Assembly (NCBI GenBank): GCA_018819105.1
Contig: JAHJQV010000031.1
Location: forward strand, 1 to 56,650
DNA: 56,650 nt
Direction: 5' to 3'
Origin: Gammaproteobacteria bacterium
GTDB taxonomy: Bacteria; Pseudomonadota; Gammaproteobacteria; Xanthomonadales; Wenzhouxiangellaceae
Below are positions 1 through 10,392 of this stretch, piece by piece. Made by a program: the position numbers and the translations under genes. The number at the start of each line of letters is the position of its first letter. Positions within the stretch are counted from its first letter, which is position 1. The notes beneath the pieces were generated by a model. It was not told where the DNA came from. It ran no database searches and saw nothing but the letters and a program-made list of their open reading frames with translations.

Positions 1-63
1 CATGCCGGGTGGGAGGCAGCATAACCCGTGCATGATCAGAGATTGGGGAGCAGTCTAAGAAAT

Positions 64-140
64 TGGTAGCGGGGGCAGGATTCGAACCTGCGACCTTCGG
101 GTTATGAGCCCGACGAGCTGCCAGACTGCTCCACCCCGCA
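64..140 (-). tRNA. initiator tRNA-Met (CAT)
   Basis: A 77-base cloverleaf with anticodon CAT and an encoded CCA end. Initiator hallmarks are visible: three G-C pairs at the base of the anticodon stem (CGGG/CCCG), A at position 11, and no Watson-Crick pair at 1:72. The mismatch here is T1-T72 rather than the C1-A72 of E. coli. The gene follows the nuo block on the same strand. In several gammaproteobacteria an initiator tRNA sits between nuo and rimP-nusA-infB, so those genes probably lie just left of the window. Confidence 0.95.
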
Positions 141-221
141 CCAGACTCACTATTATGACGGCTTTATGAACCGCTTTCAAGCATTATTCGGGCTTATTTC
201 TGAATCACTGCGCCGGGCTGC

Positions 222-482
222 TCAGCGACGCAGCATCCAGCGCACAATGCCGATCAGACTGATGCTGATCCAGAAGATCTCGATGATGAACGATGCCCAG
301 TTAAACGTGTACAACAGGGAAACAAGGATCAGCACGGCACTGATACCGTTGAGCAGCGAATAAGCCAGTGACTGCGAGTCGATGCGGTCGATCTGCAGGG
401 CAAAATAGGTGCCCAGCAGCATGACCACACCGGCCAGCCCCACCACATCGTGCCAGCCGAAACTGTTGAAGCTGATGGTCAT
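222..482 (-). CDS. CBU_0592-family small membrane protein
   Basis: An 86-residue integral membrane protein with about three hydrophobic segments (roughly residues 13-30, 41-60 and 62-82) and a WHD motif at residues 10-12. It resembles the short CBU_0592-type conserved membrane proteins of gammaproteobacteria. It lies 39 bases downstream of nuoN on the same strand and may be cotranscribed with complex I. No biochemical role is known to me. The family call is from recognition of the overall pattern, so it is less certain than the coding call. Confidence 0.7.
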   Translation of the reverse strand: MTISFNSFGWHDVVGLAGVVMLLGTYFALQIDRIDSQSLAYSLLNGISAVLILVSLLYTFNWASFIIEIFWISISLIGIVRWMLRR

Positions 483-521
483 GTCAGATCCGGAACCAAT
501 GCGCTTGTCGTCCGCGCATGC

Positions 522-1952
522 TCAGAAGCTGGCCACACACAGGCCGATGAGAATGTTGGCGAAGATGCCAAGCAGCAGTTGTGCGCTGCCATTCAAGGTC
601 AAGGCGGCACGAAAATCGGCCGGCACGGAGATCGCATCATCTTTGTCGGGCGCATCAAAATACATCAGCTTGACCACGCGCAGATAGTAGAACGCGCCAA
701 TGACGGAGAAGATCACCGCCAGGATTGCCAGCCAGATCATGCCGGCATCGATGACTGCCTGGATCACCAGCCATTTGGCGAAGAACCCGGCAAACACCGG
801 CACCCCGGCCATGGAAAACATCAGCATCAGCATCATCAGCGCCAGCCACGGACTGCGCTTGCTCAAGCCCTTGTAGTCGTCGAGGTGCTCAGCTTCCACC
901 CCGTGCTGGGACAAAAGTATCATGACGCCGAACGCGCCGGCCGCCATGATGGCATAGACGATGGCATAGAACATCGCTGCACTGAAGCCCTGATCGCTGC
1001 CGGTGAGCAGACCCAGCAGCATGAATCCCATGTGACCGATGGTGGAATAGGCCAGCATGCGCTTGAGATTGCTCTGCGCAATGGCCACCAGATTGCCAAC
1101 CACAATCGACAGTGTCGCCAGCACCACCAGCATGCTCATCCAGTGCATCTGCATGTTGCCGAGACCATCGCTGAGCAGACGAATCGCCATGGCAAAGACG
1201 GCCAGCTTGGGCAACGAGCCAATCAGCGCCGTCACCGCTGCTGGCGCGCCGTGATAAACATCCGGCACCCACATATGAAACGGCACCACGCCCAGCTTGA
1301 AGGCAATGCCGATGACGACAAAGATCAGCCCCAGCACCAGCACGGTGTTGTTGCCCATGGCGGTGATGTTGGCCACCTGGGCCAGGCTGAGGGTGCCGGT
1401 GACGCCATAGATCATGGACAGCCCATACAGCAGCAGACCCGAGGCCAGTGAACCCAGCACGAAATATTTCATCGCCGCCTCGGTGCTGCGCTGATCATCG
1501 CGCCGCAGCGCCACCAGGGCGTAGGATGGCAAGGCGATCAGTTCCAGCCCCAGATACACGGTCAGCATGCTGGCGGCCGAGATCAGCACCATCACGCCGA
1601 GCAGCAGAAACAGGCTCAGCACGTGGTACTCCAGCATCGCGACCTTGAACACGCGCAGGTACTGGCGCGCATAGACCAGGATCGCCGCCAGCACGATGAA
1701 GGCAGACAGTTTCAGCACATCGGCCATCTGATCGCGCACAAAGGTGGCGTTGAAGGCAAAGCTGACCGCCGCCGGATCAGGATCGTCCCAGCCGAGCAGA
1801 ATGATGGCGGCAAACACCAGTGTCATGATCGAGACAAAACTGATCATGCCCTGGCGCTCCTCCGGCAGCCACAAGCCGAACAGCATGATGATACAGGTCA
1901 TGCCCAGCACGAAGATTTCCGGCAACGCCAGCATCAGATCGGCAGCAGTCAT
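522..1952 (-). CDS. nuoN: NADH-quinone oxidoreductase subunit N
   Basis: Antiporter-like membrane subunit of complex I that takes part in proton pumping in the inner membrane. The product is about 476 residues with some 14 hydrophobic helices. It carries the conserved proton-channel block around ALPSYALVAL and KLGVVPFHMWVPDVYHGAP, with channel lysines and histidines. I chose the ATG at 1952, preceded by AAGGTG at good spacing, because the longer reading frame to 2036 only adds non-homologous residues inside nuoM. It starts two bases after the nuoM stop codon, so the genes are translationally coupled. Last nuo gene of the operon. Confidence 0.95.
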   Translation of the reverse strand: MTAADLMLALPEIFVLGMTCIIMLFGLWLPEERQGMISFVSIMTLVFAAIILLGWDDPDPAAVSFAFNATFVRDQMADVLKLSAFIVLAAILVYARQYLRVFKVAMLEYHVLSLFLLLGVMVLISAASMLTVYLGLELIALPSYALVALRRDDQRSTEAAMKYFVLGSLASGLLLYGLSMIYGVTGTLSLAQVANITAMGNNTVLVLGLIFVVIGIAFKLGVVPFHMWVPDVYHGAPAAVTALIGSLPKLAVFAMAIRLLSDGLGNMQMHWMSMLVVLATLSIVVGNLVAIAQSNLKRMLAYSTIGHMGFMLLGLLTGSDQGFSAAMFYAIVYAIMAAGAFGVMILLSQHGVEAEHLDDYKGLSKRSPWLALMMLMLMFSMAGVPVFAGFFAKWLVIQAVIDAGMIWLAILAVIFSVIGAFYYLRVVKLMYFDAPDKDDAISVPADFRAALTLNGSAQLLLGIFANILIGLCVASF

Positions 1953-1954
1953 GA

Positions 1955-3460
1955 TCAGGACACCTTGGATTGAATGATGTGAGACAACAGCTGATCCACC
2001 GACGGTTGCATCAGCGTGATCAGCGGATCCGGCCACACGCCAAGCAGCAGCACGGCGGCCGCAAGCACGCCGAGGATGGCAAACTCACGTGCGCTGAGAT
2101 CCTGCAGTTCGGCAACCGCCTTGTTTTTGACATCGCCAAAAATGACCCGCTTGACCAGATAAAGGCTGTAGGCTGCGCCCAGAATCAGGGTCAGACCAGC
2201 CAGCGCCGCGTACCAGAAGCTGGCCGCAAACGAGGACAGGATGACAAAGAACTCGCCGACAAAACCACTGGTGCCAGGCAGCCCGCTGTTGGCCATGAAA
2301 AACAGCACAGCGAAAGTGGCAAACCAGGGCATGCTGTTGGCCACCCCACCGTAATCGGCTATCTGCCGCGAGTGCATGCGATCGTACAGCACCCCGACGC
2401 AGAGGAACAGTGCGCCGGAGATAAAGCCGTGCGAAATCATCTGCACCATGCCGCCGGTCAGGCCCATGTTGGCGGCATCGGTGACGCCGGCATCACGCAC
2501 TATGGCGACCACCACGAAAAAGCCCAGCGTGGCAAAGCCCATGTGTGCGATGGAGCTGTAGGCGATGAGCTTCTTCATGTCCTGCTGCACCAGCGCCACC
2601 AGACCGATGTAGACGATGGCAATCAGCGAAAAGGCGATGATCAGCCAGTCCAGTGCGGCACTGCCATCGGGCGTGATCGGCAGGGAGAAGCGCAGAAACC
2701 CGTAACCGCCGATCTTCAGCATGATCGCTGCCAGAATGACCGAGCCACCGGTGGGTGCTTCCACGTGCGCATCCGGCAACCAGGTGTGCACCGGCCACAT
2801 CGGCACCTTCACCGCAAAGGCGATGAAGAACGCCATGAACAACCATTGCTGGGCGCGCAGCGACAGCGGGAAATCATGCCAGGTGAGAATGTCGAAACTG
2901 CCCGACTGCAGGTACAGCCAGATCAGCCCCACCAGCATGAACACCGAGCCGAGAAAGGTGTAGAGGAAAAACTTTACCGTGGCATAAACGCGCCGTTCAC
3001 CGCCCCAGATGCCGATAATGAGAAACATCGGAATCAGCATGGCTTCGAAAAAGATGTAGAACAGCATGCCATCCAGCGCTGCAAACACCCCGACCATGAG
3101 CCCCTGCAGAATAAGGAAAGCCGCCATGTATTGCGCCACCCGCTGCTGGATAGAAACCCAGCCGGCCACCACAACGATGACGCCGAAGAAACAGGTCAAC
3201 AGCACCAGCGGCAGGGAAAAACCGTCCACACCAAGGTGATAGTGAATGTTGAAGGCCTCGATCCAGACCATTTTTTCGACCATTTGCATGGCCGCGCTGC
3301 CACTGTCAAAGCCGGCATACAGCGGCACGCACAGCGCCAGACAGACCAGCATGCTCAGCAATGCCAGAATGCGCGCCAGCATGGGCCGCTGATCCCCGAC
3401 CGCAAGCACCAGCACTGCACCCAGCAGCGGCAACCAGACAAGAAGTGATAACAAGTGCAC
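1955..3460 (-). CDS. nuoM: NADH-quinone oxidoreductase subunit M
   Basis: Antiporter-like proton-pumping subunit of complex I, 501 residues, close to the E. coli length of about 509. It is very hydrophobic throughout and contains the conserved channel motifs FFEAMLIPMFLIIG and KVPMWPVHTWLPDAHVEAP. The start is a GTG at 3460 with a GGGAG ribosome site about eight bases upstream. It lies 16 bases after the nuoL stop codon and two bases before nuoN. Confidence 0.96.
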   Translation of the reverse strand: MHLLSLLVWLPLLGAVLVLAVGDQRPMLARILALLSMLVCLALCVPLYAGFDSGSAAMQMVEKMVWIEAFNIHYHLGVDGFSLPLVLLTCFFGVIVVVAGWVSIQQRVAQYMAAFLILQGLMVGVFAALDGMLFYIFFEAMLIPMFLIIGIWGGERRVYATVKFFLYTFLGSVFMLVGLIWLYLQSGSFDILTWHDFPLSLRAQQWLFMAFFIAFAVKVPMWPVHTWLPDAHVEAPTGGSVILAAIMLKIGGYGFLRFSLPITPDGSAALDWLIIAFSLIAIVYIGLVALVQQDMKKLIAYSSIAHMGFATLGFFVVVAIVRDAGVTDAANMGLTGGMVQMISHGFISGALFLCVGVLYDRMHSRQIADYGGVANSMPWFATFAVLFFMANSGLPGTSGFVGEFFVILSSFAASFWYAALAGLTLILGAAYSLYLVKRVIFGDVKNKAVAELQDLSAREFAILGVLAAAVLLLGVWPDPLITLMQPSVDQLLSHIIQSKVS

Positions 3461-3476
3461 TGAACAAGCTCCCTGA

Positions 3477-5444
3477 TCAGGCCAGGATGATGTAGGTGAA
3501 GATGATCATGATGAGACCGACAATCATGGCGAACGCGTAGTGGTAGAGATAGCCGGATTGCAGATACCGCAGCAGACCGGCGCACCAGCCCACCAGCGTC
3601 GCCGAACCGTTCACCATGAGATTGTCGATCACGGCAATGTCGCCGTAGCGCCACAGCCCGTTGCCAAGCCGCGCACTGCCACGGGCGAACATGGCCTGAT
3701 AGATCTCATCAAACCAGTATTTGCGATCCAGCACGTGCACCAGCGGTGAGAACCGCTGCCGGCACCAGACCGCCAGTTGCGGTTTCCAGAACCAGATCGC
3801 CACCGCCAGCGCGCTGCCCAGCACCACCAGCCAGAACACCGGCGTGACCAGCGCATGCACGGCCATCGCCAGCGGGCCGTGGAAGTGGCTGCCGATTTCG
3901 GCCAGCACGTCGTTGCCGGCAGCAACATGAATGGCATCGCCAAAAAACCCGCCGAACAGCATCGGCTCGATGCTGAAGTAGCCGATGAACACCGACGGTA
4001 TCGCCAGCAGGATCAGCGGTACCGTGACCACCCAGCCCGGCTCGTGGGCATGCTCACGCACCGACTGCTCCATGCGCGGCTCACCGTGGAAAGTCAAAAA
4101 CAGCAGGCGCAGCGAATACATCGCCGTGACCACCACCCCCAGCAGCACGCACCAGTAGGCAAAACCGGCCCCCGGTCGATTGGCCAGGTGCACCGCTTCG
4201 ATGATGATGTCCTTGGAATAGAAACCGGAAAACAGCGGCACGCCCATCAGTGCCAGCGAACCCAGCCACGCGGTGACAAAGGTGATCGGCAGCACACGTC
4301 GCAGACCGCCCATCTCGCGCATGTCCTGACGGTGATGCAGGGCGATGATGACCGAGCCGGCACCGAGGAACAGCAGCGCTTTGAAAAACGCATGCGTCAT
4401 CAGGTGGAAGATCGCTGCGCTGTAGGCAGAAGCGCCCAGCGCCACCGTCATGTAACCCAGCTGTGACAATGTGGAATAGGCAATGACCCGCTTGATGTCA
4501 TTCTGCACCAGCCCGATCAGCCCCATGAACAGCGCGGTGATGGCACCAATGACCAGCACAAAGCTCAGCGCCACCTCGGACAGCTCAAACAGCGGTGACA
4601 TGCGCGCGACCATAAAAATGCCGGCGGTGACCATGGTGGCGGCGTGGATCAGGGCGGAAATCGGCGTCGGGCCTTCCATTGAGTCCGGCAGCCACACGTG
4701 CAGCGGTGCCTGCGCCGATTTGCCCATGGCACCGATGAACAGACAGATGCAGACAAAGGTCAGCAGCGCCCACTCAACGCCGGGGAAGACGCTGATGGTC
4801 TGGTCAACGGCCGTCGGTGCCACGGCAAAGACCTCGGCATAATCGAGACTGCCGAAGCTGACCACGATCGCGGCGATGCCGAGCAGGAAGCCGAAGTCAC
4901 CGACCCGGTTGACCAGAAACGCCTTCAGATTGGCGAAGATCGCCGACTCCTTCTTGAACCAGAAGCCGATCAGCAGATACGACACCAGACCGACCGCCTC
5001 CCAGCCGAAAAACAGCTGCAGGAAGTTGTTCGACATCACCAGCATCAGCATGGCAAAGGTAAACAGTGCGATGTAACTGAAAAAGCGCTGATAGCCGGGG
5101 TCGTCATGCATGTAGCCAATGGTGTAGATGTGCACCATAAGCGAGACAAAGGTCACCACGGTCATCATCACCACGGTCAGCGAGTCGATCAAAAAACCGA
5201 TCTCGAACTTCAGACCGCCGGTCACCGCCCAGGTGTAGATGCTGGTGTTGATGGCCGGCATGGCGTCGAACACGATCAGCTTGAACACATACAGCGACAG
5301 CAGCAGTGACCCAGCCACCGCCAGAATGGTGATCCAGTGCGCGCCGGCGCGTCCGATCTGGCGGCCAAACAGACCGGCCAGCACCGCGCCGAACAGCGGC
5401 AACAGCGGAATGGCCAACAGAATGATGTGCAGATCTGTGTTCAT
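3477..5444 (-). CDS. nuoL: NADH-quinone oxidoreductase subunit L
   Basis: Largest antiporter-like subunit of complex I, 655 residues. The N-terminal two thirds hold the Mrp-type channel (FGWEAVGLVSYLLIGFW near residues 147-163, and a KSAQAPLHVWLPDSMEGPTP block). The C-terminal part provides the long lateral amphipathic helix and a final membrane anchor ending in IIFTYIILA. It is somewhat longer than E. coli NuoL (613), as is common outside enterics. It starts one base after the nuoK stop codon. Confidence 0.97.
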   Translation of the reverse strand: MNTDLHIILLAIPLLPLFGAVLAGLFGRQIGRAGAHWITILAVAGSLLLSLYVFKLIVFDAMPAINTSIYTWAVTGGLKFEIGFLIDSLTVVMMTVVTFVSLMVHIYTIGYMHDDPGYQRFFSYIALFTFAMLMLVMSNNFLQLFFGWEAVGLVSYLLIGFWFKKESAIFANLKAFLVNRVGDFGFLLGIAAIVVSFGSLDYAEVFAVAPTAVDQTISVFPGVEWALLTFVCICLFIGAMGKSAQAPLHVWLPDSMEGPTPISALIHAATMVTAGIFMVARMSPLFELSEVALSFVLVIGAITALFMGLIGLVQNDIKRVIAYSTLSQLGYMTVALGASAYSAAIFHLMTHAFFKALLFLGAGSVIIALHHRQDMREMGGLRRVLPITFVTAWLGSLALMGVPLFSGFYSKDIIIEAVHLANRPGAGFAYWCVLLGVVVTAMYSLRLLFLTFHGEPRMEQSVREHAHEPGWVVTVPLILLAIPSVFIGYFSIEPMLFGGFFGDAIHVAAGNDVLAEIGSHFHGPLAMAVHALVTPVFWLVVLGSALAVAIWFWKPQLAVWCRQRFSPLVHVLDRKYWFDEIYQAMFARGSARLGNGLWRYGDIAVIDNLMVNGSATLVGWCAGLLRYLQSGYLYHYAFAMIVGLIMIIFTYIILA

Positions 5445-5445
5445 G

Positions 5446-5754
5446 TCAGCCCTTCAGTTCATCCATGTCTTCAACATTGATGCTGTTGCGATTGCGGAAC
5501 AGCACCATCAGTATGGCCAGGCCAATGGCCGCCTCGGCCGCCGCCACGGTGAGTATGAAGAACACAAACACCTGTCCTTCCAGATGACCGTGGAAGCGCG
5601 AGAAAGCGACAAAATTCATGTTCACCGCCAGCAGCATCAGCTCTATGGCCATGAGCAGAATGATGATGTTCTTGCGATTGAGAAAGATGCCGGCCACGCT
5701 GAGACTGAACAAAATGCCGCCGAGGGCAAGAAAATGTGCCAGAGTCAGGCTCAT
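5446..5754 (-). CDS. nuoK: NADH-quinone oxidoreductase subunit K
   Basis: Small three-helix membrane subunit of complex I, 102 residues, the usual length. The two conserved membrane glutamates of the E-channel are visible in [16 protein letters not shown] and [12 protein letters not shown]. Its ATG overlaps the nuoJ stop codon by four bases. Confidence 0.97.
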   Translation of the reverse strand: MSLTLAHFLALGGILFSLSVAGIFLNRKNIIILLMAIELMLLAVNMNFVAFSRFHGHLEGQVFVFFILTVAAAEAAIGLAILMVLFRNRNSINVEDMDELKG

Positions 5755-6371
5755 GAGCGTTCCTCCGCGGACTTGCTGCCAGCGCCGGGCATGCTGACGA
5801 TGCGCACGCGATCCTCACGCCGGGTGCTGACCTGCCGCGAAGGATCCTGATAGCGCGTGTTGGGGTTGCGTCCGGTATGGGTCAATGCAATGGCCGCGAC
5901 AATGCCAACCAGCAGAATCACCGCAGCGATTTCAAATGGATACAGATAGGCGGTGTACAGACGCTCGCCCAGCAGTGCCGTGTTGGCACCGGCATCGCTT
6001 TGTCCGGGCGGCAAGGGCAGCTTTTCCGCACCCTTGGTCCAGATCACGAACATCAATTCGCCGGCCATGATCAGCGCCACCAGTATGCCCACCGGCAGAT
6101 AGCGGGCAAAGCCCTCGCGCACGCGTTCGCTGTTCATGTCCAGCATCATCACCACGAACAAAAACAGCACCATGACCGCGCCCACATACACCAGCACCAG
6201 CGTGATGGCGAGAAATTCAACTTCCAGCAGCATCCAGATCGCTGCGCTGGAGAAGAAGGCCAGCACCAGAAACAGCGCCGCATAGACCGCGTTGCGTACC
6301 GTGATCACGGCCAGCGCAGACAAGGTCAGCACAGTGCTGAAAAGATAAAAAACCAGTTCGATGGCAGTCAT
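5751..6371 (-). CDS. nuoJ: NADH-quinone oxidoreductase subunit J
   Basis: Membrane subunit of complex I, 206 residues with about five hydrophobic helices. The conserved third-helix region reads [20 protein letters not shown]. The C-terminal 45 residues are hydrophilic and variable, as in other NuoJ proteins. The gene overlaps nuoK by four bases and follows nuoI after 19 bases. Confidence 0.96.
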   Translation of the reverse strand: MTAIELVFYLFSTVLTLSALAVITVRNAVYAALFLVLAFFSSAAIWMLLEVEFLAITLVLVYVGAVMVLFLFVVMMLDMNSERVREGFARYLPVGILVALIMAGELMFVIWTKGAEKLPLPPGQSDAGANTALLGERLYTAYLYPFEIAAVILLVGIVAAIALTHTGRNPNTRYQDPSRQVSTRREDRVRIVSMPGAGSKSAEERS

Positions 6372-6390
6372 GGGTTTATGTCAATCAGAA

Positions 6391-6879
6391 TTAGCGATAC
6401 GCCGCATCTTGGCGGCGGGCGGCGGCAATACTGGTTTCAAAACGATCACCGAGAGCCAGCAGTTGTTGCTTGCTGACAATGTTCTCGCCGCGATTTTCAA
6501 AATGGTATTCATGAAAATCGGTCTCGACGATGGAGTCCACCGGGCAGGATTCCTCGCAAAAACCGCAGTAAATGCATTTGAACAGATCAATGTCGTAGCG
6601 CGTGGTGCGGCGGGTACCATCGTCGCGCTGCTCGGAGTCGATGGTGATGGCCAGTGCCGGACACACCGCCTCGCACAGCTTGCAGGCTATGCAGCGCTCT
6701 TCGCCATTCGGGTAGCGGCGCAGCGCATGCAGGCCGCGGAAACGGTTCGACTTGGGGGTTTTTTCTTCCGGATAATTCAGCGTGAACTTGGGCGCCACCA
6801 TGTGTCGCCAGGTCACACTGAGGCCCCGGAACAGCTCGACCAGCATCAGCGATCGCAAATATCTTGTCACTGCAGTCAT
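6391..6879 (-). CDS. nuoI: NADH-quinone oxidoreductase subunit I
   Basis: Peripheral-arm ferredoxin-like subunit of complex I carrying the two [4Fe-4S] clusters N6a and N6b. Both motifs are intact: C63, C66, C69, C73 ([11 protein letters not shown]) and C102, C105, C108, C112 ([11 protein letters not shown]), counting from the chosen start. The product is 162 residues. I chose the ATG at 6879 because AGGAG lies about nine bases upstream and the frame before it overlaps nuoH without family similarity. Confidence 0.96.
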   Translation of the reverse strand: MTAVTRYLRSLMLVELFRGLSVTWRHMVAPKFTLNYPEEKTPKSNRFRGLHALRRYPNGEERCIACKLCEAVCPALAITIDSEQRDDGTRRTTRYDIDLFKCIYCGFCEESCPVDSIVETDFHEYHFENRGENIVSKQQLLALGDRFETSIAAARRQDAAYR

Positions 6880-6901
6880 GTGAGTACTCCTGACATGTCG
6901 C

Positions 6902-7930
6902 TCAGCTTCCGCGCACAATGGCGCCGGTCAGCACCAGCACCGCTGCCACCACCACCCAGACGATGGTGATGGGAATCAGCACCTTCCAGCCCAGACGCAT
7001 GATCTGGTCGTAGCGATAGCGCGGGAAAGTGGCGCGGAACCACAAAAAGAAAAACATGAAGAACACGGTTTTGGCCAAAAACCAGCCGATACCGTGGGTG
7101 GCCAATAACGTGCCTCCCAGCACCGGCACGTTCTCGAACGGCGACAGCCAACCACCGGCAAACAGCAACGCGGTCAGTGCCGAGATCAGTATCATGTTGG
7201 CGTATTCAGCGAGAAAGAACACGGCAAACGCTGCACCGGCGTATTCGACATGAAAGCCGGCAACGATTTCCGACTCGCCTTCGGCGACGTCAAACGGGGC
7301 GCGATTCGTTTCTGCCACGCCGGAGATGAAATACACCATAAACATCGGCAGCAGCGGCAGCCAGAACCAGTCAAACACCCCGCCCTGCTGTGCCTCGACA
7401 ATGCCTTTCAGGCTGATGTCACCGGCGGCGATGAGCACGCACACCAGGGCGAAGCCCATGGCAATTTCATAGGAAATAATCTGCGCCGCCGAGCGCAGTG
7501 CGCCGAGAAAGGCATACTTGGAATTGGACGCCCAGCCGGCAACGATAATGCCGTAGACCCCCATCGAGGTCAGCGCCAGCACATACAGCAGACTGGCGTT
7601 GATGTCGGCCAGGATCAGCCAGTCACTGAACGGCACCACCGCCCAGGCAGCCAATGCCGGGCCCAGCGTCAGCACCGGTGCCAGATAGAACAGGAACTTG
7701 TTGGCGTTGGCCGGCAGGATGATTTCCTTGAACAGCAGCTTGAACACATCGGCAAACGGCTGCAGCAGACCCCACGGACCAACCCGGTTGGGACCGATGC
7801 GTGACTGCATGTAGCCGATCACCTTGCGCTCGGCATAGGTGTAATAGGCCACCGTGAGCGTGATCGGAATGATGATGATGAAGATCTTTGCCAGCGTCCA
7901 CAGCAAAGTCTGCAGGGTTTGCATGTCCAT
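6902..7930 (-). CDS. nuoH: NADH-quinone oxidoreductase subunit H
   Basis: Membrane subunit of complex I at the junction with the peripheral arm, where it forms part of the quinone chamber. 342 residues with about eight helices. Conserved loops include [20 protein letters not shown] near residues 31-50 and [19 protein letters not shown] in the middle. The ATG overlaps the nuoG stop codon by one base (TGATG). An alternative in-frame ATG lies two codons further in. Confidence 0.97.
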   Translation of the reverse strand: MDMQTLQTLLWTLAKIFIIIIPITLTVAYYTYAERKVIGYMQSRIGPNRVGPWGLLQPFADVFKLLFKEIILPANANKFLFYLAPVLTLGPALAAWAVVPFSDWLILADINASLLYVLALTSMGVYGIIVAGWASNSKYAFLGALRSAAQIISYEIAMGFALVCVLIAAGDISLKGIVEAQQGGVFDWFWLPLLPMFMVYFISGVAETNRAPFDVAEGESEIVAGFHVEYAGAAFAVFFLAEYANMILISALTALLFAGGWLSPFENVPVLGGTLLATHGIGWFLAKTVFFMFFFLWFRATFPRYRYDQIMRLGWKVLIPITIVWVVVAAVLVLTGAIVRGS

Positions 7931-10392
7931 CAGGCACCGTCTCCCGCATCGCTTTCCGCCAGCGCCAGCGTTTGCTGGGCATCGGCTGCTGGCTGCAGGC
8001 TGACCGGCCCGAAGGCGGCGCCCAGTTCAGCGGCCAGTGCGGTGGTCAGCGCAATGCCGATGCAGCCGCTGGCCACGGCCGCATCGGCAACCACGGTGGC
8101 TTCCGCCCGGGCATCGCCCTGGCTGATCAGCACGCGTGCCTGGTCATTGAGTTTGAGCTTGCGCAGGTCATCCGGGTGCAGCCGTGCCTGCCGGTCGGCC
8201 ACCTGATGGGCGCTGGCCTGGAGTGCCGCACTGTGCCGGCACAACTGATCCACACGTACCATGGGCAGCTCACCGAGACGGTACAGCTGGCCGGCAGCCG
8301 ACGATTTTGGCAGCGTCATCGAAGCCGGCTTTTCCGGCAGTTGATGGATCACTGCCTGCAGATCCACACTGCTGCCGGCGTCGCTGACACCCTCACGCAG
8401 CGCCTGCAGACGATTGGCCACGGCCTGGCGCACCGCATCGTCGTCGTTCCATTGCAGCAGGCTTGCGTCTTGTGCATCCGCTGGTGTGGACGCTGCCGAC
8501 ATGGACTCGGCCAGCCTGCGGGCAATCTTCCAGCCCGGTCGGGCACTGCCCGGTGCCCTGGCGGCAGCGGCAAAGGTCTGGCTTAAGCCATTCAGGTTGA
8601 CACTGGTGCCGCCGGTTTCGATATTGTCTGCCACCGGCAGCATGATGTCAGCGAGCTGTTCCAGGTCGTCATCGCGCCAGGCACTGAGCGCAATCACGGT
8701 GTCGGCCTGCTGGCACAGTGCGTGCAAGTGCTCCGGCCGGGCTGTGTCGCACAGCGGCTGCAGTGAATGCAGAATCAGCACTTTGGGCGCGTCGATCCGA
8801 CGTTCAGCACCGTCATGCATGAGCATGGCACCGGCGGCGTTGCCACCGGCGGCGAGCACGGTCAGACCGCTGCCACTGGCCTCGGCGATCAGCCGCAGCA
8901 GATACTGCAGCAAGCCCGCCTGCGGATGCATGGCAATCTGCTGCCCGGCAATGACCACAGCACGCTCGGCCTGCTGCAGACGCTGGGCAATCTGTTCCTC
9001 TTCCGGGCCGCGCCGGGCGGCCTTCATCAGTGTCTTGAAACCGCTCTGCCCGGCGTAGTCAGGCTGCAGTGCCAGCAGTATGCCGGCCAGATGCTGCGCC
9101 CACTGATCTGGTGCTGCCAGCACGGTGCTGTCCTGCCGGCAATACCAGTCGACCTGCGCAGCTGTCAGCACGTTGATGCTCGCCCCATGGCGCCGTTGCG
9201 CCTGACGCAGGCGGTGGCCCAGCATGGGCTGATCATGGTGAATTCTGGCTCCGGCCAGCAACACCGCGTCGGCCCGCTCCAGCGCTGCCAGCGGCACATT
9301 GCTGTGTGACCAGTTCTGCGCCGGCTGGTCGCCATCGGCCACGGCGTGGTCATACACCTGCCAGTCGACTGCAGCGCCAATCTGATCGGCCCAGTGGCGG
9401 AAAGCCAGCTGTTCTTCGCACACCAGCTGCGGCGACAACAGCATCTGCACGCTGTCGCCAGCCTGCTGCAGTGCGGTCACCGCCTGCTCCAGTGCCTGCT
9501 CCCAGCTGGTCTGCTGCCAGCGCTCGCCGTTGCGCAGTTGCGGCTGCAGCAGGCGATTGGCGTGCTGCAGACCGGAATGGCTGTAGCGATCACGGTCGGA
9601 CAGCCAGGTTTCGTTGATGGCCTCGTTGTCACGCGGCACCGCCCGCAGCACTTCACCGCGACGGGTGTGGTACCAGATGTTGCTGTGCAGGCAGTCATGG
9701 CTGGATACGGCCGGGCGCGCCAGCATTTCCCACGAGCGCGCGCGAAAGCGGAACGGCTTGTTGGTCAGTGCCCCCACCGGGCACAGATCGATGATGTTGC
9801 CGGACAGCTCGGAATCAATGCTGTGCTCGATGTAGGTACTGATTTCGGTTTTTTCACCGCGTCCGATGGTGCCCAGTTCGTTGCTGCCGGCGATTTCATC
9901 CAGAAAGCGCACACAGCGCGTGCAGTGAATGCAGCGGGTCATGTCGGTGCTGATCAACGGACCGAGGTTCTTGTCCTTGACCGCGCGCTTGCGCTCAGTG
10001 AAGCGCGACACCGAACGGCCGTAGCCCATGGCCAGATCCTGCAATTCGCATTCTCCACCCTGATCGCAGATCGGACAGTCCAGCGGATGATTGATGAGCA
10101 GAAACTCCATGACGTTTTTCTGCGCATCCCGCGCGCGGCAGGATTCGGTGAACACGCGCATGCCGTCTGCCACCGGGGTGGCGCAGGCCGGCATCGGCTT
10201 CGGCGCCTTTTCCACATCGACCAGACACATGCGGCAATTGGCCGCGATCGACAGTTTGCGGTGATAGCAGAAGCGCGGTATGTCGATGCCAATGCGGTCG
10301 GCCGCCTCGATGATCATCGAGCCTTTCGGCGCTTCCACCTTGCGGCCATCGATTTCGATCGTGACCATGTCCTGTTGCACCTGCGCGTTCAT
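7930..10392 (-). CDS. nuoG: NADH-quinone oxidoreductase subunit G
   Basis: Iron-sulfur subunit of the electron-input module of complex I, 820 residues. The N-terminal ferredoxin domain has C42, C53, C56 and C70 for the [2Fe-2S] cluster N1b. H102, C106, C109 and C115 match the His-Cys3 cluster N5, and C154, C157, C160 and C204 match cluster N4. The CxxC set for the extra N7 cluster of E. coli NuoG is not visible; that region reads [11 protein letters not shown]. The remainder is a degenerate molybdopterin-oxidoreductase fold. Its ATG overlaps the nuoF stop codon by four bases. Confidence 0.96.
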   Translation of the reverse strand: MNAQVQQDMVTIEIDGRKVEAPKGSMIIEAADRIGIDIPRFCYHRKLSIAANCRMCLVDVEKAPKPMPACATPVADGMRVFTESCRARDAQKNVMEFLLINHPLDCPICDQGGECELQDLAMGYGRSVSRFTERKRAVKDKNLGPLISTDMTRCIHCTRCVRFLDEIAGSNELGTIGRGEKTEISTYIEHSIDSELSGNIIDLCPVGALTNKPFRFRARSWEMLARPAVSSHDCLHSNIWYHTRRGEVLRAVPRDNEAINETWLSDRDRYSHSGLQHANRLLQPQLRNGERWQQTSWEQALEQAVTALQQAGDSVQMLLSPQLVCEEQLAFRHWADQIGAAVDWQVYDHAVADGDQPAQNWSHSNVPLAALERADAVLLAGARIHHDQPMLGHRLRQAQRRHGASINVLTAAQVDWYCRQDSTVLAAPDQWAQHLAGILLALQPDYAGQSGFKTLMKAARRGPEEEQIAQRLQQAERAVVIAGQQIAMHPQAGLLQYLLRLIAEASGSGLTVLAAGGNAAGAMLMHDGAERRIDAPKVLILHSLQPLCDTARPEHLHALCQQADTVIALSAWRDDDLEQLADIMLPVADNIETGGTSVNLNGLSQTFAAAARAPGSARPGWKIARRLAESMSAASTPADAQDASLLQWNDDDAVRQAVANRLQALREGVSDAGSSVDLQAVIHQLPEKPASMTLPKSSAAGQLYRLGELPMVRVDQLCRHSAALQASAHQVADRQARLHPDDLRKLKLNDQARVLISQGDARAEATVVADAAVASGCIGIALTTALAAELGAAFGPVSLQPAADAQQTLALAESDAGDGA

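Noticed and set aside
450-1451. 333-codon plus-strand frame opposite nuoN
   Set aside because: Antisense shadow of nuoN with the same low-complexity His/Gln composition.
1970-3448. 492-codon plus-strand frame opposite nuoM
   Set aside because: Antisense shadow of nuoM: His/Gln-rich translation with no recognisable fold.
7930-10392. NuoG as a separate molybdopterin enzyme
   Set aside because: It has the full NuoG set of N-terminal iron-sulfur ligands and is embedded in the nuo operon; the molybdopterin-like part is degenerate as in all NuoG.
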